Source: Aciditerrimonas ferrireducens (GTDB taxonomy: Bacteria > Actinomycetota > Acidimicrobiia > Acidimicrobiales > UBA8190). From it: a DNA stretch of 64,000 nt. Below, piece by piece: positions 7,779 through 21,761 of this stretch. The notes under the pieces were generated by a model that saw nothing but the letters and a program-made list of their open reading frames with translations, ran no database searches and was not told the origin of the DNA. The stretch lies in the NCBI RefSeq assembly GCF_023130475.1, contig NZ_JAKHEX010000003.1:1-64000 (forward strand), read 5' to 3'. A program made the position numbers and the translations under genes. Position 1 is the first letter of the stretch. Every line of letters starts with the position of its first letter.

Positions 7779-10700
7779 CTAGGAGGCGGCCCGCTGCTCC
7801 TCGGAGGCTGGGGTGACCACCACGCCGCTCCCCGCCACGTCCAGCTGCGCCAGGCCTGGCAGCTGCCGAGCTGCCAGCACCAGCGGGTCGTGGCGGGCGA
7901 GCCGCAGCGGCGTGGGGCCACCGCGCTGGTCGGCCAACCGTTCGGGCACCCCCGGGGGCACGAACTGTTCGCCGCTCAGACCGGCCACGAACCGTCCGCC
8001 GAGCAGCAGCCCCTGGGCTTCCTGCTGGCGCGCGGCCCGCCGCAACGCGAGCCAGGGCACCGCCACCCGCTGCAAGGCGGCCGTCTCCCGACACACCAGA
8101 CCCCAGCAGGTCGCCAGCTGGCTCACCACCAAGTCGGCCGCCGCCTCCTGGTCGGGGATGGCCGCCGCCGGCAGCACGCTGAAGCGGCCCCCGACCCCCT
8201 GGGGCTCCCAGCCCCCCCGTCGACCACCGCCCGATCCGCGGCCCCTCCCTCGACCTCGGCCCACCAGCGAGCGCACCGCCTCGAAGCTGTCCGCCGTCAC
8301 CAGACCGCTGGCCGCCAGCACCGCCAAGCCGTCCAGCACGTCGCTTGGGAGGCGCCCCGTCCGGTCCACCAGGTCCTCCAGGAACAGGGCTCCCTCCGTC
8401 TCGAGGATCCCTCGCAGCTCCGCGGCGGATCCCGTCAGTCGATCCGCTCCCGCCTCGGCCCGCCGCTCGCCCCGCACCAGCCCCAGCCATTGGGCCAGCA
8501 TCCGCCTGGGCACCAGCCCGAGCGGGGTGTTCCGGTGCAGCCCGGCTCGCCGCATCCCCTCGCCCCTGACCGGTTCCCGCAGCCGGGCCCAGGCGACCTC
8601 GCCGCGCTGGCAGAGCCCGTCCAGCCACGCCGGTTCGTAGGCCCGCAGGCGAGCGGCCAGCACGCCCCGCTCCCACCAGCCGGCCGGCACCTCCAAGCCC
8701 TGCAGCTGCTCCACCACGGCCCGCACCCCGCTCGCCCCCTCCAGGCGCTGCTCGGCGGTCAGGTGCTGCCAGTCCTGCAGGAAGCAGCCGTAACGGGCCA
8801 AGGGCACCGCCACCGTCGTGGCCCGCCGGGCCCGCCGCGCCCCGCTGTGCAGACGTTGCGCGCTCCGTCGATGGGCCCACTGCGCGTCGGGCCCCAGTCG
8901 AGGGTCGAACGGTCCCTGCAGCGCAAGCCCCCGCTGCTGCAAGCTGGCGAGGGCACGTCGCAGCACCTGGCGCCTGAGCCCGGTGGCCCGGACCAGCTCT
9001 TCCTCGCTCACCGCCCCGCTGCGCTCCAGGTGGCCCTCGACGATGGCGGCCGCAGCGTCGTCCGGATCGGGGCCGTCGGGGCCACTGGCGGATGCGCACG
9101 CCTCGGCCGACCCGGCCGTCACCACCGCTGCCGGCCAGCACGCCCGCACCGCCGCCCAGCGCTCCGACGCGCACCAGCGCAGCTCCCCGTCCTCGCCGGG
9201 CAGCCGACACCCCACGGCTCGTCCCGCCCGCTGCAGCTCCTCGAACCACCTGCTCCAGCGCGCCTCGGGGATCAGCGGTGAGCAGCGCAGCAGCAGGTCG
9301 TGCAGCTCTTCGGCGTCCCGCGGGGGCGCCGCCGCCCACGCGGCCACCTCGTCGCACACCTCCGGCGGCACCACCGTCAGGGGCACGGCCAGCGCTGGAC
9401 CGGGCCGACTCCGCACGGCCCTGGACCGCCGCTCCTCCAGGGGGGCGTCGTCCAGGAAGGTGTAGGGCCGACCGTGGAGGATCTCGTGGGCCAGGACTGA
9501 CGGCTCCACGGTCTCGGCCAGGTGGACCGTCAGCCGGCCGGCCTCCAGGTCGCCGACCACCGCCTCCATCCCGGCCCCGTCCAGCACCTCCTCCAGGCAT
9601 TCGGCCAAGGTGGCGGCCACCAGCGGATGGTCGGGCACCGGCACGGGGCCCGCCGCCGTGTTCTCCTGGCACGCAGCCAAGGCGGGGAAGACCGCCGCCA
9701 TCAGGTCCGCGGCCTGCATTCGCTGGATCGGCAGGGGGACCCGTCGACCAGCCCGCGACCGGGCAACGGCGAGGGATCGCACCGCGACATGGCGCCAGTG
9801 CACCGGGAACAGCGGCGAGGTCAGAACCGCCTGGGCCAGGACCGCCCGCCGCCCGGCTGCCCGCAACAGGGCCGGCACGTCGGCCAGGGCCAGGCCGTGC
9901 TGCGCCCCCAAGGACAGCAAGGCGGCGTCGTCGTTCGCTGCGGCTTGCAGCTCGAAGTCGAAGGTGGTGCAGAACCGCTTCCGCAAGGCCAGGCCCAAAG
10001 CTCGCATGATCCGCGCCCCGAGCGGTGCGTGCACGATCAGCTGCATGCTCCCCGCCTCGTCGAAGCACCGCTCGATCACCACGCACCGGTCCGTCGGCAA
10101 CCGACCGAGTTGGGCCAAGGCGGCTCGCAGGTAGTCCACGACCTCGCCGGCCACCGCCGGATCCACGCCCGCGTCGGCGGCCAGCGCCGCCACCACCGCG
10201 CTGCGCGGCTCGTCCCCCCGCTCTTCGATCCAACGCCGCAAGCGGCCCACCGCCGCCGAGAGCTCCGGGCTCCGTCCCGGAGCCTCGCCGACCCAGAACG
10301 GCACGGTCGGCGCCGCCCCGCCGGCGTCGGCCACCCGCACCCAGCCGTCGTGGACCTGGAGCACCCGCCAGCTGTGGGTCCCGAGGGTGAAGACGTCCCC
10401 CGCCATCGTCTCCAAGGCGAAGTCCTCCGTCACGCTGCCCAGCTCCAGGCCTTCGGGGTCCAGCACCACTCGGTAGTCCCCGCTGTCAGGGATCGTCCCC
10501 CCGTTCACCACCGCCGAGAGCCGGGCCCCTCGCCGAGGCCGCAGCCTGCGATGAACCCCATCTCGGTGCAGCCACGCCAGCCGCCGGCCATGACCGGTCG
10601 GGATGCCCTCGCTCACCAGGCCAACCAGCCGCTCGAAGGTCGCCCGGTCTAGGTCCTCGTAGGGCGCGGCCCGCTGCACCATTTCGAAGAGCCGCTCCTC

Positions 10701-12101
10701 CTCGACGCAGCCGGCCGCCGCCACCTCGGCCACCAGCTGCTGGGTCAGCACGTCCAGGGGGCCTCGCCGGACGGCCAGGGCCTCCAACCCACCCTGCCGC
10801 CGCGCGCCCAGGAGGGCCACGATCTCGACCAGCTCGTCTCGCGTCGTCGGGTAGAGCACGGCACGCGCCACGCCGCCGACCCGGTGGTTGGCTCGCCCCA
10901 CGCGCTGCAAGAACGTCCCCAGGGCCCGGGGCGAGCCGACCTGGCACACCAGCTCCACCGGACCCACGTCGATGCCCAGCTCCAAGGAGGCCGTGGCCAC
11001 CACCACCTGGAGGTCCCCCGCCCGCAACCGGGCCTCCACCTGGCGCCGCCGAGTCGCCGACAGGCTCCCGTGGTGCGCCGCCACCCGGCCCTCCCCCAGC
11101 CGCTCCTCCACCAGCCGGGCCAGACGCTCGGCGAATCGCCGCGTGGCGACGAACACCAGCGTGCTCCGGTGCTCGCTCGCCTCGAGGGCCAGCCGATCGG
11201 CCAGCTCCTCCAGCTGGGCGTTCGACAGCACGGCCGCCAGCGGCCCGCTCGGCAGGGCCACGCGCAGCTCGGTGGCCCGCTCCTCGTCCACCGCCACGAC
11301 CTCCACTGCCTTGGCCCGGGCGCGACCCACCAGGAAGCGGGCCACCTCCCCGAGGGGACGAGCCGTGGCCGAGAGGCCGATGCGCTGGGGCCTCCCCCCC
11401 GCCTGCAGCCCGTCCAGTCGGGCCAGGCTCAGGGCCAGGTGGGCCCCCCGGGCCGTGCCCACCAGGCTGTGCACCTCGTCCACCACCACGGTCCGCACCT
11501 GTCGCAGCGTCTCCCTCGACCGGGCCGCGGTCAGCAGCAGGTAGAGGCTCTCCGGGGTCGTCACCAGGATCCGGGGTGGCCGGGCGGCCATCCGGGCCCG
11601 CTCCGCAGCCGGCGTGTCCCCGGTCCGCACCCCGACCGGGATCGCCGGCAGGGCCACGCCCCGGGCCGCAGCCACCCTCGCCAGCTCCTCGAGCGGCTCG
11701 ACCAGGTGCTCCTTCACGTCCACAGCCAGGGCCCGAAGCGGCGACACGTAGAGCACCTGCGGCCCCACCTCGCTGCCCAGGGGCTCTTGGAGGGCCTGGT
11801 CGATGGCGACCAGGAAGGCCGCCAGGGTCTTGCCCCCACCGGTTGGTGCGCTCACCACCACGTCCCGACCAGCCCGCACCAGTGGCCAGGCTGCTCGCTG
11901 CGCGGGGGTCGGGCCGGCCGGGAAGCGCTGCTGGAACCACTCGGCCACCACTGGATGGAAACCCCGCAGCGGATCCTCGCCCGACCCCCCGGGAACCGGC
12001 CCGTTCCCCGGTGCACCGGCGCCAGGCTCCCTCCCAGGTCGCCACGGGCTCGACCAGCCGGCTTCGGGCACCCCGCCATTCCACCACTGGCCTGTGACCA
12101 C
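7779..12101 (-). CDS. lhr: Large ATP-dependent helicase Lhr
   Basis: Lhr is a superfamily 2 helicase that unwinds DNA and DNA:RNA hybrids and is linked to DNA repair. Walker A (SAPTGGGKT), Walker B (VVVDEVHSL), SAT motif (GLSATARPL), and the C-terminal RecA-like motifs HHGSLSATRR and VATASLELGID with QRVGRANH all appear in the first third. A long Lhr-specific C-terminal part follows. Near the end is an Arg/Gly-rich tract (GRGRGRGRGSGGGRRGG), which may bind nucleic acid. The frame is open up to 12293, but the Lhr-like homology begins at DPLRGFHPVV, so I take the GTG at 12101 (1440 aa). It is divergent from the DUF1707 gene. Confidence 0.9.
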   Translation of the reverse strand: MVTGQWWNGGVPEAGWSSPWRPGREPGAGAPGNGPVPGGSGEDPLRGFHPVVAEWFQQRFPAGPTPAQRAAWPLVRAGRDVVVSAPTGGGKTLAAFLVAIDQALQEPLGSEVGPQVLYVSPLRALAVDVKEHLVEPLEELARVAAARGVALPAIPVGVRTGDTPAAERARMAARPPRILVTTPESLYLLLTAARSRETLRQVRTVVVDEVHSLVGTARGAHLALSLARLDGLQAGGRPQRIGLSATARPLGEVARFLVGRARAKAVEVVAVDEERATELRVALPSGPLAAVLSNAQLEELADRLALEASEHRSTLVFVATRRFAERLARLVEERLGEGRVAAHHGSLSATRRRQVEARLRAGDLQVVVATASLELGIDVGPVELVCQVGSPRALGTFLQRVGRANHRVGGVARAVLYPTTRDELVEIVALLGARRQGGLEALAVRRGPLDVLTQQLVAEVAAAGCVEEERLFEMVQRAAPYEDLDRATFERLVGLVSEGIPTGHGRRLAWLHRDGVHRRLRPRRGARLSAVVNGGTIPDSGDYRVVLDPEGLELGSVTEDFALETMAGDVFTLGTHSWRVLQVHDGWVRVADAGGAAPTVPFWVGEAPGRSPELSAAVGRLRRWIEERGDEPRSAVVAALAADAGVDPAVAGEVVDYLRAALAQLGRLPTDRCVVIERCFDEAGSMQLIVHAPLGARIMRALGLALRKRFCTTFDFELQAAANDDAALLSLGAQHGLALADVPALLRAAGRRAVLAQAVLTSPLFPVHWRHVAVRSLAVARSRAGRRVPLPIQRMQAADLMAAVFPALAACQENTAAGPVPVPDHPLVAATLAECLEEVLDGAGMEAVVGDLEAGRLTVHLAETVEPSVLAHEILHGRPYTFLDDAPLEERRSRAVRSRPGPALAVPLTVVPPEVCDEVAAWAAAPPRDAEELHDLLLRCSPLIPEARWSRWFEELQRAGRAVGCRLPGEDGELRWCASERWAAVRACWPAAVVTAGSAEACASASGPDGPDPDDAAAAIVEGHLERSGAVSEEELVRATGLRRQVLRRALASLQQRGLALQGPFDPRLGPDAQWAHRRSAQRLHSGARRARRATTVAVPLARYGCFLQDWQHLTAEQRLEGASGVRAVVEQLQGLEVPAGWWERGVLAARLRAYEPAWLDGLCQRGEVAWARLREPVRGEGMRRAGLHRNTPLGLVPRRMLAQWLGLVRGERRAEAGADRLTGSAAELRGILETEGALFLEDLVDRTGRLPSDVLDGLAVLAASGLVTADSFEAVRSLVGRGRGRGRGSGGGRRGGWEPQGVGGRFSVLPAAAIPDQEAAADLVVSQLATCWGLVCRETAALQRVAVPWLALRRAARQQEAQGLLLGGRFVAGLSGEQFVPPGVPERLADQRGGPTPLRLARHDPLVLAARQLPGLAQLDVAGSGVVVTPASEEQRAAS

Positions 12102-12231
12102 GCAGTCCCCCCAGGCTCGGCCACTCCGGCTGGCCCCCCGACCCCGACACCAGGGGCGCCGTCGACGCCCCGGGCGTCCTGCCGGTCCGCCGACCCCTGC
12201 AGGGCGACCGAACCTCGGGCAGACTGGTGAG

Positions 12232-12723
12232 GTGGCCGACCTCCGGGGGCTCCGCTGCGGCGACGAGGACCGTGAGCGGGCGGCGGCCGTCATCCGCCAG
12301 GCCCTGGCCGAAGGACGGCTCGGCCTCGACGAGCTCGACCCCCGCCTGGACGGGGTCTACGCCGCCCGGACCTACGGGGAGCTCTGCCAGCAGGTCGCCG
12401 ACATCCCGGGGGGACCCGAACGGGTCCTGCCGGCCCCGCCGGCCCCGCCGGCCCCCAGCCCCGCCCCCGTCACCCGCCACCGTCGGCGAACGCCTCGCCA
12501 GGCCATTCGGGCCTACCTGACCACCGTGGCCTGCTGCTGGGGGCTCTGGGCCTTCAGCGTCGCTGCCTCCCCGCAGCACGCCGCCGAAGCCATCTGGCCA
12601 CTGTGGGTCACCGTCCCCTGGGGCATGGTCCTCCTCAGCCGCTACGGACGACGACGGACCGAGCCCCCGTCGCCACCCTCGGCCCTCCCCCCCAGCCCGG
12701 GCGACCCCCGAGCCGGCTGGTAA
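12232..12723 (+). CDS. DUF1707 domain membrane protein
   Basis: Residues 1-55 match the DUF1707 module of actinobacteria (LRCGDEDRERAAAVIRQALAEG, then LGLDELDPRLDGVYAARTYGEL), found at the start of many small membrane proteins. A Pro/Ala linker and two hydrophobic segments (about 95-115 and 118-135) follow. The protein has 163 residues. The GTG start follows GGTGAG and a poor -10 (CAGACT) 6 nt away, so it may be leaderless. The function is unknown. It opens the group with the WXG100 gene. Confidence 0.75.
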   Translation: MADLRGLRCGDEDRERAAAVIRQALAEGRLGLDELDPRLDGVYAARTYGELCQQVADIPGGPERVLPAPPAPPAPSPAPVTRHRRRTPRQAIRAYLTTVACCWGLWAFSVAASPQHAAEAIWPLWVTVPWGMVLLSRYGRRRTEPPSPPSALPPSPGDPRAGW

Positions 12724-12824
12724 CATCCGCCGGGATCCGGCACACCGGGTGGTGGAGACCGGGGGGTCGGGCTCCTGGCAGGGCCCGAGGCCGGCAAGGG
12801 CGGACGAGCGGAAAGGATGCGGGC

Positions 12825-13262
12825 GTGGCCAACAGCGGGTACCAGGTATCCCCTGAGCAGCTGGAGCTGGCCGCCACCCAAGTGGAACGGGGGGCAGCCA
12901 AGGTCAAGGCAGCCGTCGAGGACGTCCTGCGGATCATCGAGGGGGTCAGCGCCCAGTGGAGCGGCACGGCCCAGAAGCAGTTCGCCGCGCTCTGCAACAG
13001 CTGGGCGGCCAACGCCAGTGAGCTGGACCGCTCCATCCTCACCATCGCCACCCTGCTCAAGAACGCGGCGGCGGCCTACGAGCAGGCCGAGGCCCAGGTG
13101 GCTCGGCTCTTCGGCCAGCCCGAGTCCACGGCAGCACCACGGGCCGAGGCCAACGGGCCCGAGGCGCCGACCGCTCCCGTGCCCCCGACTCCGGCCCCCT
13201 TCCAGGGCATCGGCCTGCGACCCCGGGCCGAGGCTTTCGGGCCGGCGGACGGGGAGGGGTGA
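12825..13262 (+). CDS. WXG100 family protein (ESX-type small secreted protein)
   Basis: WXG100 proteins are helical hairpins usually exported by type VII (ESX) secretion as dimers. This 145-residue protein has the signature W45-S46-G47 between two helices (VERGAAKVKAAVEDVLRIIE and the segment after GTAQKQFAAL). It continues about 45 residues past the usual 100 with a Pro/Ala-rich tail. The GTG start has a GAAAGGA site. No ESX membrane or ATPase gene is in this window. The next gene, 161 bp downstream, encodes a degenerate GGDEF protein, which is an unusual neighbour. Confidence 0.82.
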   Translation: MANSGYQVSPEQLELAATQVERGAAKVKAAVEDVLRIIEGVSAQWSGTAQKQFAALCNSWAANASELDRSILTIATLLKNAAAAYEQAEAQVARLFGQPESTAAPRAEANGPEAPTAPVPPTPAPFQGIGLRPRAEAFGPADGEG

Positions 13263-13423
13263 GCCCCAAGGGCGAGCGGTGCGCCGCCGCACGATCCACA
13301 CCGCGGCCCTCCGGGTGCCCACACCCGGGGACGCCGCAGCACTGACGAGGTTGGGAGTGCCGTGCGGAGCCGTCGGGGGGCGCTGCCACCGCACGCCGAG
13401 TTGAAGCGGGGGAGACGGGGACC

Positions 13424-14797
13424 GTGGCCGAGGCCAACACTGGCGCAGCAGATCTCACCAGTTACCTGATCGCCGCCTGGCGGGCTGCCGCCGAGCGGGA
13501 CGAGTCCGCCGGCGGGTCCGCCTGGCCCGACGCCGAGGCGGCTGGCCTGGCTCTCGCCCTGACCAGTCCCTTCGCCGACGAGGAGACGCAGCTTCGAGCG
13601 GTCGAGGAGGCCGCTCGACGGCTTCTCGAGCGGGCCGCACCCGAGCGGGGCCGTCGGCTGCTCCGCTGCCTCGACCAGGTCCTCCGGGACGGTGGCTCGC
13701 CCTACGGTCTCGCGGCCATCGCCCCGCTCTTCCAGGAGCCGCCTGCCCCCGAGCCTCGACCCTCGGGGTCGCCGCCGGTCGAGGCGCTCTCGGCGCCCGA
13801 GCCGGCCGGTCCTGAGCCCAAGGCCGGCCACGGCTGGCGCCTCGTTCCGCCACCTGCTGCCGAGGAGCCGAAGGCCAAGGAGCCCGCTCCCGAGCAGCCC
13901 ACCGGGGCGGCACTGGCGGCCGAAGCACCAGCGACTGACGAGCCCGCTCCCGAGGCGCCCTCGCCGGTCGGCAGCGAGCCCCCGGCCGAGCCCGTCGACG
14001 GGCCCTCTGCCGAACGGGTGGACGCCTCCGAGACCGGCGACGGCAGCCAGGAGGTGACGGTCCACGCCGCCGAGGCACCGGCATCGGCTCCTCCCGAGGA
14101 TGGGTCGACCGAGCCGGCACCACCGCCCTGGTGGGCTCGACCGGTAGCCGGGTCGGCGACGACGGTTCCCGAGGAGCCCAGCGGCGCCGCACCGGACTCG
14201 TCCCGAGCGGAGCGCTGGGACCAGCCCGCGGGGCCCGTCCAGGGACAGCCCATGGTCGAGGCTGTCGAGCACGAGGTCCTCGGCGGTTCCTCGACGAACG
14301 GCCGGCTCGAGGTCCGACCGGCGGAGGTGGCCGACCGGGCCACCTTCGAGTCCGTGGTCTGCTCGCTCGTCGACGAGAAGACCCCCTTCGCCGTGTGCTT
14401 CGTCGGCCTCGACGAGGTTCCCGGGCCGGTCCTGGGCGTGCCCGAGGAGGACGACGCCCCGGAGGAGGAACGGGCGGTGCGAGACACCCTTCTCCGAGCC
14501 CTCGCGGAGCGCACCAGTGGCCGGGGCACGGCCTACGCCATCGGTCGGGGTCTGGTGGCCATCACGCTGCCCGGAGCCCGTCTCCGGGAAGCCGAGCGGC
14601 TGGCCCGTCGGCTGCCCGCTGGGGCCATCAAGGCATCCTTCAGCTGGGGCGCCGCCGAGTTCCCCGACGAAGCCGACGAGGTTCGGGAACTGCTGCGGGT
14701 CGCCCTGGTCCGCCTGGCCGACATGCGGGACGGCCGAAGCAGCCCGCCCCTTCTCGGTCGGCTCCGCCGGCGGAACAGCGCTCGCTCCTCGGCCTGA
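13424..14797 (+). CDS. Proline-rich protein with a degenerate GGDEF domain
   Basis: This 457-residue soluble protein has three parts. Residues 1-105 form a helical region; about 110-290 is a low-complexity linker rich in Pro, Glu and Ala; about 300-450 follows the GGDEF fold pattern strand by strand. FAVCFVGLDEVPG takes the place of the metal-binding strand, AIGRGLVAITLP lies where the GGDEF loop belongs, and ASFSWGAAEFP with a final helix matches the usual ASIGVA...AD-x-ALY end. The GGDEF residues are absent, so it cannot make cyclic-di-GMP by the known mechanism; it may bind a nucleotide or a partner. GTG start, GGGGAGAC site. No signal peptide. The fold call is mine by pattern and is moderately sure. 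Confidence 0.6.
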   Translation: MAEANTGAADLTSYLIAAWRAAAERDESAGGSAWPDAEAAGLALALTSPFADEETQLRAVEEAARRLLERAAPERGRRLLRCLDQVLRDGGSPYGLAAIAPLFQEPPAPEPRPSGSPPVEALSAPEPAGPEPKAGHGWRLVPPPAAEEPKAKEPAPEQPTGAALAAEAPATDEPAPEAPSPVGSEPPAEPVDGPSAERVDASETGDGSQEVTVHAAEAPASAPPEDGSTEPAPPPWWARPVAGSATTVPEEPSGAAPDSSRAERWDQPAGPVQGQPMVEAVEHEVLGGSSTNGRLEVRPAEVADRATFESVVCSLVDEKTPFAVCFVGLDEVPGPVLGVPEEDDAPEEERAVRDTLLRALAERTSGRGTAYAIGRGLVAITLPGARLREAERLARRLPAGAIKASFSWGAAEFPDEADEVRELLRVALVRLADMRDGRSSPPLLGRLRRRNSARSSA

Positions 14798-14965
14798 GTC
14801 GGCCGCCCGCAGCCCGACTGGACTCGATGGCCGGGGCTCGGGGCCACGAGCCTCGGGCAGGGGTCGAGGCGCGACGGGCAGCACCTGCGAGCGGCGACAC
14901 CGGCACCGGTCCGCCGAGCGAGTTCCGCTCCCCAGGGCCGTCGACGGGCTCCAGTGGGGGACAGC

Positions 14966-17188
14966 ATGCGATTCGCCGCACCGCCCGGGCGGGCACCGAA
15001 GGACCATTGGTGGCCGCCAGAGATCGGGCCCCGTGGCCGGTCTCGGCGCGCTGGCGGGAGCGAGCGGACCGGCCGGTCCTTGGCCGCCCGATGGTGCCGC
15101 CCACTCGCCGCCCTCGTCGTGGCGGCCGGCCTGCTGGCTGCCTGCGGCACGTCGACCCGGCCGGCTCGATCGAAGACCAACGTCGCCACGCCAGTCCTCA
15201 GCGTGGCACCGGTCCCCCACGCCATCACCGTGCACGGGCCGGGGACCACATGGGGGGCGGCAGTCCCCGGCGCCCCGGTGTGCGACCCGCTCGGCGGCCA
15301 GCACTGCATGCTGCCGTTCCCCAGTGACGACTACACGGTGGCGGACCCGTCGACCTCGTCAGGCCGTCGGGTGGACTTTCCGGTGGCCACCATGCCCCGA
15401 AACGTCCAGGGCCAGCCCATCGACCCTGCCGCCTGGAACGCCAACGACGGCTTCTCCCCTGGCTCCACCATCGAGGTGGAGGTCCCCGGACTGGACCCCG
15501 CCCGTTCCGGGATCGTCGGGCCCTACCAGGTCGCCGCATCAGTGGCTCCCTCGGCTCCGGTGGTCCTCCTCGACGCCACCACCGGGCGTCGACTGGCGTG
15601 GTGGGGCGAGATCGACGCTCGCGACCCCGACCACGCTGACCCCCTGCTTCTCGTGCATCCGGCCGCCGATCTCTCCGAAGGGCATCGGATCGTCGTGGCC
15701 CTTCGGGACCTGCGCACCGCCAGCGGCACCCTGATCAGCCCGACTGGCGCCTTCGCCACCATCCTCCACGGCGGCACCCCGTCCGAGCCGGGCGGCGCCG
15801 TGCTGGCCGCCCACGAGCGGCGTCTGCTCACCCTGCTGCACCATGACGCTGGTGTCAGGACCACCGGCTTGTACCTCGCATGGGACTTCACCGTCATCAG
15901 CACGGCCAACCTGACCGACCCGGTGCTGCACATGCGCGACGTGGCCCTCGCCGACCTGCACGGCGGGCTGCCCCACTACCAGGTGACTGCAGTCACCGAC
16001 CTCGCCCAAAGCGCCCACGGCGGCCGGACCGACACCTTCCGGCTCGGGCCCAACGGTCTGCCCACCACGGCCGCCGGGGACGTCGAGCAGGCCGTCTTCT
16101 CGTGCCTCATCCCCCGATCGGTCGACCCGAACCCGGCCGCGGCCAGCTCCCCGGTGACCCCGGGCCGGCCCGTCCTCTACGGCAAAGGCTTGTTCTCGGT
16201 GGCCACCCAGATGACCGTGACCGGCGTGCGGGACCTCGCCGATCGCTACCGGTTGGTGCTCTGCTCCACCAACTGGCTGGGTCTCGACGGGAACGACGTG
16301 CTCACCGACGCCGGCCTGCTGGCGAACCTGTCGGCGTTCCCGAGCCTCCCGGACCATCTGCAGCAAGCCATGATCGACGCCCTCTACCTGGCTCGTCTCG
16401 AGGCCAGCCCACACGGCCTGGCCGCCAACCCGGCCTTTCAGTCGGCGGGCCCATCGCACCGGCCGTTCATCGACACCGCCGAACCCCTGACCTACGACGG
16501 CAACAGCGAAGGCAGCCTGATGGGCGGCGCGCTGACGGCCATCTCGCCGCTGTGGCGCCGGGCCGTTCTGGGCGTGCCGTCAATGAACTACTCGATCCTC
16601 TTGCCCCGCAGCGTCGACTTCGCCCCCCTCTACCCGTTCTTGGACAAGAGCTACCCCAACGAGGTGACCCAGCAGCTCATCCTCGACGTCCTGCAGATGC
16701 TGTTCGACCGAGGCGAGACGGACGGCTACGTGGAGCAGCTCACCACCCACCCCCTGCCGGGAACCCCACCGCACCAGGTCCTGTTGCAGATGGCCTTCGG
16801 TGACCACCAGGTGTCGAACTTCGCCACCGAGATCGAGGCCCGGACCCTCGACGCCGCCGTCCACCGCCCGGCCCTCCCGGCCGGTCTGGTCCACGGCAAC
16901 CCCTTCGCCCGGCTCCCCACCGCGACCACGGCAGCGAGCGGTGCCTCGTCGAGGGCGCCAGCCACGCTCTACGTCTGGGAGGACCCCCACAGCCCCCCGC
17001 CCCCGCTGACGGATGTGCCACCCACCGCCGGGATCGACCCTCACGACTTCATTCCCCGCAGCCTGCCGGCCGCCCAGCGCCAGCTCATCACCTTCCTCGA
17101 GCCCGGGACCGTGCCCGACGTCTGCGGGACCGGGCCCTGCACCACCGACGTGACCAGCGCCGTCCACCTGGCCCACCCGACCCCCTGA
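14966..17188 (+). CDS. Large secreted lipoprotein with an alpha/beta-hydrolase-like motif
   Basis: A 740-residue exported protein. A hydrophobic segment ends in the lipobox LLAAC (Cys at about residue 60), so the mature protein is probably lipid-anchored outside the membrane. The n-region before it is unusually long (about 45 residues); the start could lie further in, but the ATG at 14966 has a GGGGGA site at good spacing. The sequence YDGNSEGSLMGG (about residue 511) resembles a GXSXG nucleophile elbow followed by small residues. Before it lies a long beta-rich region. I do not recognise a named family with certainty. Confidence 0.65.
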   Translation: MRFAAPPGRAPKDHWWPPEIGPRGRSRRAGGSERTGRSLAARWCRPLAALVVAAGLLAACGTSTRPARSKTNVATPVLSVAPVPHAITVHGPGTTWGAAVPGAPVCDPLGGQHCMLPFPSDDYTVADPSTSSGRRVDFPVATMPRNVQGQPIDPAAWNANDGFSPGSTIEVEVPGLDPARSGIVGPYQVAASVAPSAPVVLLDATTGRRLAWWGEIDARDPDHADPLLLVHPAADLSEGHRIVVALRDLRTASGTLISPTGAFATILHGGTPSEPGGAVLAAHERRLLTLLHHDAGVRTTGLYLAWDFTVISTANLTDPVLHMRDVALADLHGGLPHYQVTAVTDLAQSAHGGRTDTFRLGPNGLPTTAAGDVEQAVFSCLIPRSVDPNPAAASSPVTPGRPVLYGKGLFSVATQMTVTGVRDLADRYRLVLCSTNWLGLDGNDVLTDAGLLANLSAFPSLPDHLQQAMIDALYLARLEASPHGLAANPAFQSAGPSHRPFIDTAEPLTYDGNSEGSLMGGALTAISPLWRRAVLGVPSMNYSILLPRSVDFAPLYPFLDKSYPNEVTQQLILDVLQMLFDRGETDGYVEQLTTHPLPGTPPHQVLLQMAFGDHQVSNFATEIEARTLDAAVHRPALPAGLVHGNPFARLPTATTAASGASSRAPATLYVWEDPHSPPPPLTDVPPTAGIDPHDFIPRSLPAAQRQLITFLEPGTVPDVCGTGPCTTDVTSAVHLAHPTP

Positions 17189-17351
17189 CCACGGGCCCCG
17201 CCGGTCCTCACCCACCCTCGAGGGTCCCGCACCCTCCGGGAGCCCTGCCGAACCCTGGTCCTCGTTCCGGGCCACCGGCCGCGCGAGCATGGAGGGGCAC
17301 GTCGGCCGGCCACCGGGCATCCCGGGCCGGCCCCGCCGATCAGGAGGGGTC

Positions 17352-21761
<4,410 letters not shown>

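Noticed and set aside
7774-10233. Long antisense-type open frames inside lhr, one over 800 codons
   Set aside because: They are in other frames of a clearly conserved helicase, consist of Gly/Arg/Pro-rich low-complexity text and have no family motifs. Very high GC removes stop codons and makes such frames common.
12102-12293. N-terminal extension of Lhr up to 12293
   Set aside because: The extra residues are Arg/Gly/Pro-rich without helicase homology and would overlap the DUF1707 gene, so I prefer the GTG at 12101.
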